Shown piece after piece: positions 6,701 through 10,429 of a stretch of 10,429 bases of DNA (its first letter is position 1; each line of letters starts with the position of its first letter). A program made the translations under genes and the position numbers. The DNA comes from Candidatus Uhrbacteria bacterium RIFOXYB2_FULL_45_11 (GTDB taxonomy: Bacteria > Patescibacteriota > Patescibacteriia > UBA9934 > GWF2-40-263). The notes below the pieces were generated by a model. That model was not told the origin of the DNA. It made no database searches and was given only the letters and a program-made list of their open reading frames with translations. The stretch is taken from positions 1 to 10,429 of the forward strand of contig MGFD01000019.1 in NCBI GenBank assembly GCA_001791715.1, in the 5' to 3' direction.

Positions 6701-7944
6701 CATATGAAATTGCAACTGTGGGAGAATCTCTCTTAACGGACACAGAACAACAATCGCAAAGAGAGAAACTTTTAGAAAACAAAGAGCTTCAAATCACTCT
6801 TAAACGCGTCATGGATACCTACCGTGCCGGCATTCAGATCAAGGATCTTTCTGTGTGGTGGAGTGAAAAACAAAAAAACATCCTTGATAAATGGCGAATG
6901 GATTTAGAAAAAACACGCGTAAAACAATCTCAAGCGACAAGTGATGTTGCACGTAATAGCATGCAAAAGAATATTGATCGCCTGCAAACACAAATCGATG
7001 AACTCCTTGCGTTAGAAGCTCCTGGTGATACAAAAGAGCCGTCGATTGCAGCATTTTTAGAAGTAATTGCACGTGTAAAAAAAGAAGAACTTGGATCTGC
7101 ATTGCAAGAATCAAGTGCCTTCCACATAAATCAGGTTGCGATAGGAAACTGGGCAGATCAAATGCGTGACGTTGTCTTAAACTCAGCGGCTGTAACTCCT
7201 TCAACTGTCGAACGGGTTGGAGATTTCCTTACGCAGTATGTTGCAGAACACTATCTCAACAAAGAACAAGAAAAGCATGATCAAACACAGCACACTCCCT
7301 TTACACCAGAACTCACGAATTCCCTTCTCACGGCATGGCAACTCAAGGGCGATGTAAAAAAACATCCCATCATGCAAACATCAGAAAAATTTCATGCACT
7401 TGATAAAGGAGAAGTTCTTCAGAGAAAAGTTTCTATCAATTTTGTTCCAACAAAAGGACTCATGAGAATTTTTGCGGGAGATGTTGGGGATGCGTGTTAC
7501 ACATCACGCTATGCAGAGCTCGCAGGTGGAAGACACGAACACCTCACGTCTGTACTCATGGTGACAAATAGAGGAAAGGGAGATGAGCGTATAGAGGGCT
7601 CTGTCCTATTCATCGAATCAGAAACAACAGAAGGAGAATCTGTTCTCATTGTTCGGGCAAACAATCCAAGAGAAAACCTTCTTGGAAAAGTGGACCCAGA
7701 TTCACTTGTTGAAGCATCTCTTTTGTATGCAAAGGAAATAGCACAGGCTCGTGGAATCAAGAAAACAAGTGTTATTCGTGATCAAGCAACGGCCGCTTCC
7801 TCAAACAGAGGTGCAGTTGCAACCTATTACCAAACAAAGTTTGCAAAAGCCCCAAGCTTAACACTTAAAAATACAGAGGAAACGAATTTTAATGGCTACG
7901 ATATCTGGAATCCATCAAGCGGACATCCTGCTGTGGAAATCTAA
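3742..7944 (+). CDS. Giant 1400-residue helical protein with distinct C-terminal domain (unidentified)
   Basis: I do not recognise the protein. There is no signal peptide or membrane segment, so it is likely cytosolic. Residues 1 to about 1030 are overwhelmingly helical, polar and low in Cys and Gly, suggesting a long solenoid-like scaffold without an obvious repeat unit. A coiled coil with Lys/Gln/Glu-rich heptads spans about 1039-1092. A different, more globular C-terminal domain (about 1225-1400) begins KVSINFVPTKG and contains GDVGDACYTS (1246-1255, Cys1252), then alternating strands and helices ending in YDIWNPSSGHPAVEI. The strand-helix order could fit an acyltransferase-like fold, but I see no decisive motif. 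The ATG at 3742 has no Shine-Dalgarno and lies inside the preceding ORF (25-base overlap), so translation coupling or frameshifting is likely. The gene is visibly more AT-rich than those upstream. Confidence 0.8.
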   Translation: MDGSKRVIDVPKDIPQPINAKTPEKKVWTEEHLDAWLLEQEQTAQKSLTSFEAQARTDFAHIENDKKTTIDQPTNNRILTLLNRAEHAYKTFTNRIETIRKDRAETKAINTLLVNLHKVEYGDPELAIKMLLEATERVKNSPKFKEEKIFFDFSSMENRYFSRFVENCLNVSDSDPNKTQKIEEAYRQISSLGPEQLLDPSNYKSGVFIEMHGLGRNLLERITKNIPDEQDRLTYLKTHNLDDLLLRETNTPEERSQIVNRCVEKKIGRQLVLYGEQRAIIGHLKKLDANILSDASKQQLFDDLITVSTKNPDANSWAFCVFHTPELFTQNFHTMTPEQKNTLEISLRNIDVSSAEIAHTLVRIKTETGLSLEQLPEGSKAAGFFHLLSNRQPTELWENQFTHFPDLSNRFVSFFNQFSSGNPNTHTNTFVDLVLAIPEKHKKELPPQIAGEALGYLLVNKPNEAEQIEKLRSFAVDWGTVITAVVHSVPENRFKKASMEQKPLFPKEILLEFQKEKDVVFDSIYKKVVDRSIYMLSADLLSDLHEIIGAPNINKLMDSLAQYTLLDKSTDSPSKHPDNKLLRLLELFKNLPEAYHEACEKKMDEIGKEKLLTIAMNELKIPFIEQLVMDPKLDVSAYFAQLDGAGKTKFLEKIVGLSRDFSDAFLKKVLPIIQEGKDSLLSFSNPSFNTLTSLDKLVSLSEEDFTLLIDEIAKMGNGVHTITGLFSHFAQKKDLLRAGLEQNSNVLFAQAIVTKDAALIGSLEPYLKNPDWKQIGSLISNSFNLVDLAQFNPTQQELKDQIPWAKALEQLKKTQQISKREVHCPWRTELIPLVKHATTNELLSMNKTEDGELFTSFVQEFGAFNLPKIFELFIAVKRTPTTEELSEKHKKWISDCLGEKAITKAQNPEALLNGLRKFQKDLQGSILLDRIPEGLETELGQEIFNAIRGSTKWGRQDELGSLIKSWKDTSKNNPDASKVANGYAEKAYEIATVGESLLTDTEQQSQREKLLENKELQITLKRVMDTYRAGIQIKDLSVWWSEKQKNILDKWRMDLEKTRVKQSQATSDVARNSMQKNIDRLQTQIDELLALEAPGDTKEPSIAAFLEVIARVKKEELGSALQESSAFHINQVAIGNWADQMRDVVLNSAAVTPSTVERVGDFLTQYVAEHYLNKEQEKHDQTQHTPFTPELTNSLLTAWQLKGDVKKHPIMQTSEKFHALDKGEVLQRKVSINFVPTKGLMRIFAGDVGDACYTSRYAELAGGRHEHLTSVLMVTNRGKGDERIEGSVLFIESETTEGESVLIVRANNPRENLLGKVDPDSLVEASLLYAKEIAQARGIKKTSVIRDQATAASSNRGAVATYYQTKFAKAPSLTLKNTEETNFNGYDIWNPSSGHPAVEI

Positions 7945-7948
7945 AGAC

Positions 7949-7982
7949 AAAAACACCCGAGTTTTACTCGTGGTGTTTTTTT
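7949..7982 (+). terminator. Intrinsic terminator after the giant gene
   Basis: AAAACACC plus CGAGT (7950-7962) pairs with ACTCG (7966-7970) and GGTGTTTT (7972-7979), with one bulged T at 7971 and a three-base loop. The T-run continues to 7982. It starts five bases after the TAA stop. Confidence 0.85.
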
Positions 7983-7984
7983 GA

Positions 7985-8012
7985 TTGCGTGCAATCTATG
8001 TTGTGCTAAACT
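7985..8012 (+). promoter_or_regulatory. Possible promoter of the DUF475 gene
   Basis: TTGCGT (7985-7990), 16-base spacer, then TAAACT (8007-8012) preceded by TGC, an extended -10 pattern. It would give a leader of about 40 bases. No Shine-Dalgarno is visible before ATG 8058. Confidence 0.4.
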
Positions 8013-8057
8013 AATCAAACTAAATGGGCCGTGTAATGTTTCCCTACCAAACACCTT

Positions 8058-9005
8058 ATGGATATTTTTTCTATTATTTTTATCGTCGCCGGTCTTTGTC
8101 TTTTTGAGACAATCTCCAGTATCGACAACGCCATTATCAATGCAGAGGTTCTTCACACCATGAGTGAACGAGCAAAAAAATGGTTTTTGTTTTGGGGAAT
8201 TATTTTTGCCGTTGTGATGGTGCGCGGACTTTTACCATGGATTATTGTTTGGTTTGCGACTCCGGGTCTTGGGCCAATCGAGGCCTTCACCGCCACGTTT
8301 AGTGGTGATCCACATGTTTTAGAGGCGGTAGAAAAATCTGCCCCAATCTTACTTGCGGGTGGTGGAACATTCCTGATTTTTCTCTTTTTTCACTGGCTCT
8401 TTTTGGAAGACAAACACTTTGGTCTTCCTCACGAAAAGTTCTTTCTCAGAAACGGCATCTGGTTTTACTCGGTTGTTTCCATTTTTCTTGCGGTTTTGGT
8501 TTGGTACATGATGAAGATCAATCCAATCATGGCATTTGGTGCGGTGATTGGTTCAACCGCGTTTTTCATCACACACGGGTTTAAACAAAACGCAGAGAAA
8601 GCAGAAGAAATGCTCATGCACTCCGGCAAAGGTGGAGCGTCTGGTATGTCTGATCTTTCAAAGATTATGTTTCTTGAAGTCATTGACGCAACATTTTCGA
8701 TTGATGGCGTGCTCGGTGCATTCGCTTTCACACTCTCTGTTCCACTCATCCTCCTTGGAAACGGACTCGGCGCGATTGTTGTTCGTCAATTCACCATTGG
8801 AAACATTGATCGCATCAAAAAATATATCTTCCTTAAAAACGGAGCCATGTATTCCATTCTTGTCCTCGGTGGGGTCATGATCACAGACAGTTTTGGCATC
8901 CATGTACCGAGCTGGTTTTCTCCAGCGGTTACATTCGTCATTGTAGGGTACTTTTTTGCGAAGTCAAAGCAGGCGGCGAAACTTGTAAAACAGATAACGA
9001 CGTAG
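8058..9005 (+). CDS. DUF475 / TerC-like integral membrane protein
   Basis: 315-residue polytopic inner-membrane protein of the DUF475 family, related to TerC (tellurite resistance and metal-ion homeostasis proteins of the LysE superfamily). Diagnostic motifs: ETISSIDNAIINAEVL (17-32) in the first membrane segment and FLEVIDATFSIDGVLGAF (205-222). Their paired acidic residues (Asp23, Glu207, Asp210, Asp216) are the likely metal-binding sites by family analogy. About seven or eight hydrophobic segments are seen, near residues 3-18, 43-67, 95-115, 133-150, 153-172, 215-240, 262-280 and 285-305. The loop with LMHSGKGGASGMSD (from 187) is cytosolic or periplasmic depending on topology. The start is the first ATG giving the conserved N-terminus; it lacks a Shine-Dalgarno. 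The substrate is not known for the family; manganese export is shown for some TerC proteins. It has its own terminator context: the palindrome that follows. Confidence 0.92.
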   Translation: MDIFSIIFIVAGLCLFETISSIDNAIINAEVLHTMSERAKKWFLFWGIIFAVVMVRGLLPWIIVWFATPGLGPIEAFTATFSGDPHVLEAVEKSAPILLAGGGTFLIFLFFHWLFLEDKHFGLPHEKFFLRNGIWFYSVVSIFLAVLVWYMMKINPIMAFGAVIGSTAFFITHGFKQNAEKAEEMLMHSGKGGASGMSDLSKIMFLEVIDATFSIDGVLGAFAFTLSVPLILLGNGLGAIVVRQFTIGNIDRIKKYIFLKNGAMYSILVLGGVMITDSFGIHVPSWFSPAVTFVIVGYFFAKSKQAAKLVKQITT

Positions 9006-9018
9006 ATTTAAAAAAAAA

Positions 9019-9064
9019 GGGGTCAGGTCCGGAATTCGGCATGCCGAATTCCGGACCTGACCCC
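9019..9064. repeat. 46-bp perfect palindrome, REP-like; bidirectional terminator
   Basis: Left arm 9019-9041 is the exact reverse complement of right arm 9042-9064, with no spacer (centre GCATGC). It is flanked by A8 (9011-9018) on the left and C plus T5 (9065-9070) on the right, so each strand sees a strong hairpin followed by a T-run. It lies 14 bases after the DUF475 stop and 18 bases past the transposase stop, placing it as a shared terminator for two convergent genes. The sequence class GGGGTCAGGTC is widespread beside RAYT genes. Confidence 0.9.
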
Positions 9065-9081
9065 CTTTTTGTTTTAACGCA

Positions 9082-9933
9082 TTACATTTTCTGCTTATCC
9101 CTCTTATAAATCTTTCCAACGGTTGATTGATCAATCTGAATCTGTTTGGCAATTTCAGAAATCAAATACCCGCATCGCCTTTTTGCGAACACAATTCCCA
9201 TATTTCTATTCTCCGCAAACATCTCATCAAAAATCGCTTGCAAACTCGGTCGTCCAATCATTCTTTCCGTACGAGGCAAATCCTTATTTTCATCCTTATC
9301 GCCAAAATTTTCCCAAATCCAGCTTACAAATTGAGGGCTACCAAGCAGCACCCCTTCTTCAACCGCATCGAATGGGGAATCTTTATTAACACCTCGATCA
9401 ACAAATTCTCTATAAGACTTTGCGGAAGTCTGTTTATCTTTTCCAAATAAACCTCGAATCCACTCCGTGTGAAGCCATGCCGGTGCTTTACGCATGCCCG
9501 CCGTATCCAAATAGCTGCTCCAGTAATATTTTTTTGGGTGTTCAACCATATTAGCTCGCACGGGATTCAAAACAATATATCGCGCAACCTCAAGCAAATA
9601 AGACTCTTTTTCGATGACAAATGATTTAAATCGCCCTTCAAACAAATGTCCGGTACGATCGTAAACTTGATTAAATGCTTGCGTATAATTTCCATTCAAA
9701 TCTCGCATGATCTGAGAAAGATTTCCGTCTGGCGTTTCGATGAGAAGATGATAATGATTGCCCATCAAACAATACGCATGACAAATAACATTATGTGTTT
9801 CGATAATGTCGGATAGGATTTTCAAAAAAAGATGTCGATCGCCATCACAAGAATAGATCGGACGACGTTCGTTTCCACGACATGTAATGTGGTACAAGGC
9901 TCCTGGGTATTGGATACGAAGTGGACGTGACAT
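9082..9933 (-). CDS. REP-associated tyrosine transposase (RAYT, Y1/HUH family) with C-terminal HTH
   Basis: HUH single-strand endonuclease of the IS200-like Y1 transposase superfamily, 283 residues. Seen: N-terminal RAYT signature RPLRIQYPGALYHITCRGNE (3-22); metal-binding GNHYHLLIET with His60 and His62; GHLFEGRFKS (95-104); and RYIVLNPVRANMV (118-130), whose Tyr119 is the likely nucleophile. The enzyme domain ends near residue 170. The additional C-terminal part ends in a helix-turn-helix-like segment, EIAKQIQIDQSTVGKIYKR (about 259-277), typical of the longer RAYT groups and probably for recognising REP DNA. Start at 9933 gives the family N-terminus. A TATAAT (9959-9954) precedes it; the Shine-Dalgarno is weak (GGA). 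The ORF is intact, so the element could still be active. It is convergent to the DUF475 gene. Confidence 0.93.
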   Translation of the reverse strand: MSRPLRIQYPGALYHITCRGNERRPIYSCDGDRHLFLKILSDIIETHNVICHAYCLMGNHYHLLIETPDGNLSQIMRDLNGNYTQAFNQVYDRTGHLFEGRFKSFVIEKESYLLEVARYIVLNPVRANMVEHPKKYYWSSYLDTAGMRKAPAWLHTEWIRGLFGKDKQTSAKSYREFVDRGVNKDSPFDAVEEGVLLGSPQFVSWIWENFGDKDENKDLPRTERMIGRPSLQAIFDEMFAENRNMGIVFAKRRCGYLISEIAKQIQIDQSTVGKIYKRDKQKM

Positions 9934-9953
9934 AAAATTTTAATTTCCGAAGC

Positions 9954-9959
9954 ATTATA
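9954..9959 (-). promoter_or_regulatory. -10 box of the transposase gene next to the REP arm
   Basis: TATAAT on the minus strand ends 20 bases before the ATG. At a 17-base spacing the -35 position falls within the right REP arm (AGGTCC on the minus strand, 9982-9977), which is not a -35 consensus. A protein bound to the arm could therefore control transcription; that is inference. Confidence 0.5.
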
Positions 9960-9967
9960 CCAAAATT

Positions 9968-9988
9968 CCGAATTCCGGACCTGACCCC
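9968..9988 (-). repeat. Right-end REP arm (half of the left palindrome)
   Basis: These 21 bases are identical to 9044-9064, the right arm of the palindrome lacking its first two bases, and are the reverse complement of 9019-9039. The complementary arm is missing here, so no long hairpin forms. It is followed by T7. Confidence 0.9.
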
Positions 9989-10008
9989 TTTTTTTGACCC
10001 CTTTTTTT
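9983..10008. repeat. Tandem duplication of a 13-base unit GACCCCTTTTTTT
   Basis: Two exact copies, 9983-9995 and 9996-10008. The first is the tip of the right REP arm plus its T-run. It looks like slippage or a second insertion/excision event at the element end. Confidence 0.85.
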
Positions 10009-10013
10009 GAAAC

Positions 10014-10043
10014 AAAAAAAACACCGCAATAAATCACAGTGTT
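10014..10043 (-). terminator. Intrinsic terminator of the MFS gene, with stop codon in the loop
   Basis: On the minus strand AACACTG (10043-10037) pairs with CGGTGTT (10026-10020) with one G-T pair, then a T-run to 10014. The TGA stop (10036-10034) lies in the loop, and the last codons of the gene form the 5' stem. Confidence 0.7.
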
Positions 10044-10429
10044 ACGTCTGAATGTTTCTTCTGTTCTCGGACAGGAAACACGAAAAGGGCGATGAGACAA
10101 AGAACGAACCCAAACACAAGCGGATAACGAAGATTAAACATGGAGAGGACGGCGGCACCAAACATAAGGGGAAGATCAACCACACTTTTCAGCATGTTCA
10201 AGTTCGATAATGTTGTGGCGCGACTCGCGGACTGTACGTGTCGATTCATAAGGTGCGAAAACGCGGGCTCTCGAAGAATCGAAATCGTGATAATCACGAG
10301 AAACGAAAAAAAGAGAAGGACGGAACTCGATGTTGTAACAAGCAAAACGTACATAACCAAAGACACAACGGTCGTCCACGTCATAAAAGAAACAACCCCG
10401 ATCCGTTTTTCGATCGCTCCCAAGAACCA
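10034..10429 (-). CDS. MFS-type transporter, C-terminal part (partial)
   Basis: The frame is open to the window edge; 131 residues are seen, and the N-terminal part lies outside. Three to four hydrophobic segments are visible, including SFMTWTTVVSLVMYVLLVTT, VLLFFSFLVIITISIL, LPLMFGAAVLSMF and LVFGFVLCLIALFVFPV. Between them is a loop, REPAFSHLMNRHVQSASRATTL, that resembles the region of MFS permeases where a helix is followed by a polar stretch and an RAT(V/T)LS motif. The tail is short and polar (REQKKHSDVTL). The substrate cannot be told from this part. A TTG near 10423 could be read as a start but is not credible, because the frame continues upstream and half a transporter would be missing. 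Convergence with the plus-strand genes ends at the RAYT element. Confidence 0.65.
   Translation of the reverse strand, partial: WFLGAIEKRIGVVSFMTWTTVVSLVMYVLLVTTSSSVLLFFSFLVIITISILREPAFSHLMNRHVQSASRATTLSNLNMLKSVVDLPLMFGAAVLSMFNLRYPLVFGFVLCLIALFVFPVREQKKHSDVTL

Larger units (their letters stand above)
9012..9995 (-). mobile_element. RAYT element (REP-associated tyrosine transposase with inverted REP-like ends)
   Basis: The transposase gene is framed by 28-bp perfect inverted repeats. The left end is A7 then the 21-base sequence starting GGGGTCAGGTCC (9012-9039); its exact complement lies at 9968-9995 ending in T7. At the left the sequence continues into a 46-bp perfect palindrome, while the right has only the single arm. 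The unit lies between a plus-strand gene stop (9005) and a minus-strand gene stop (10034) and breaks no gene. I see no clear target-site duplication. RAYTs are known to be tied to REP palindromes and to act on single-stranded DNA, usually without terminal target duplication. Confidence 0.8.

Noticed and set aside
10421..10423. TTG at 10423 as the start of a small membrane protein
   Set aside because: The frame stays open to the window edge and the product looks like the second part of an MFS transporter, so it is more likely an internal codon of a truncated view.
1..10429. CRISPR array, tRNA or rRNA genes, or a replication origin
   Set aside because: No regularly spaced repeats, cloverleaf arrangements, conserved rRNA segments or DnaA-box clusters were recognised on either strand by eye.

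Overview
The window reads as a compact stretch of a bacterial chromosome. Codon use fits the standard bacterial code: TGA ends several genes and no reading frame needs TGA as an amino acid. The gene set is one universal GTPase (YchF), several lone genes with no recognisable family, one very long helical protein of unknown function, and a REP-associated transposase with GGGGTCAGGTC-type ends. That mix, with very short intergenic gaps, would suit an uncultivated small-genome lineage such as the Patescibacteria/CPR. This is inference only, because there is no rRNA or other marker here to fix taxonomy.

Layout from left to right. (1) The 3' end of an unidentified plus-strand gene (3-116) and two hairpin terminators (115-180). 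(2) ychF on the minus strand (222-1310), with a GC-only 16-bp palindrome almost touching its start codon. (3) A divergent promoter region (1366-1433), then a 367-residue glycogen-debranching/GH63-GH100-like glycosidase (1478-2581) with its own promoter, Shine-Dalgarno and terminator. (4) A 273-residue orphan protein (2694-3515), also with its own promoter, Shine-Dalgarno and terminator. (5) An apparently leaderless 62-codon ORF (3578-3766), overlapped by 25 bases by a 1400-codon ORF (3742-7944) and followed by a terminator. (6) A DUF475/TerC-like membrane protein (8058-9005). (7) A RAYT transposase element (about 9012-9995) with 28-bp perfect inverted ends, its left end extended into a 46-bp perfect palindrome. 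(8) The C-terminal part of an MFS-type transporter on the minus strand (10034-10429).

Most genes here look like independent single-gene units with their own promoter and terminator. The exception is the 62-codon/1400-codon pair, which shares one transcript and overlaps. That pair is the best candidate for something undescribed: a leaderless coiled-coil leader protein coupled, or frameshifted, into a giant helical protein with a distinct C-terminal domain containing a conserved-looking GDVGDACYT segment. Several terminators are placed so that the stop codon lies inside or next to the stem, which adds to the compact character. No tRNA, rRNA, CRISPR array or replication origin was recognised.
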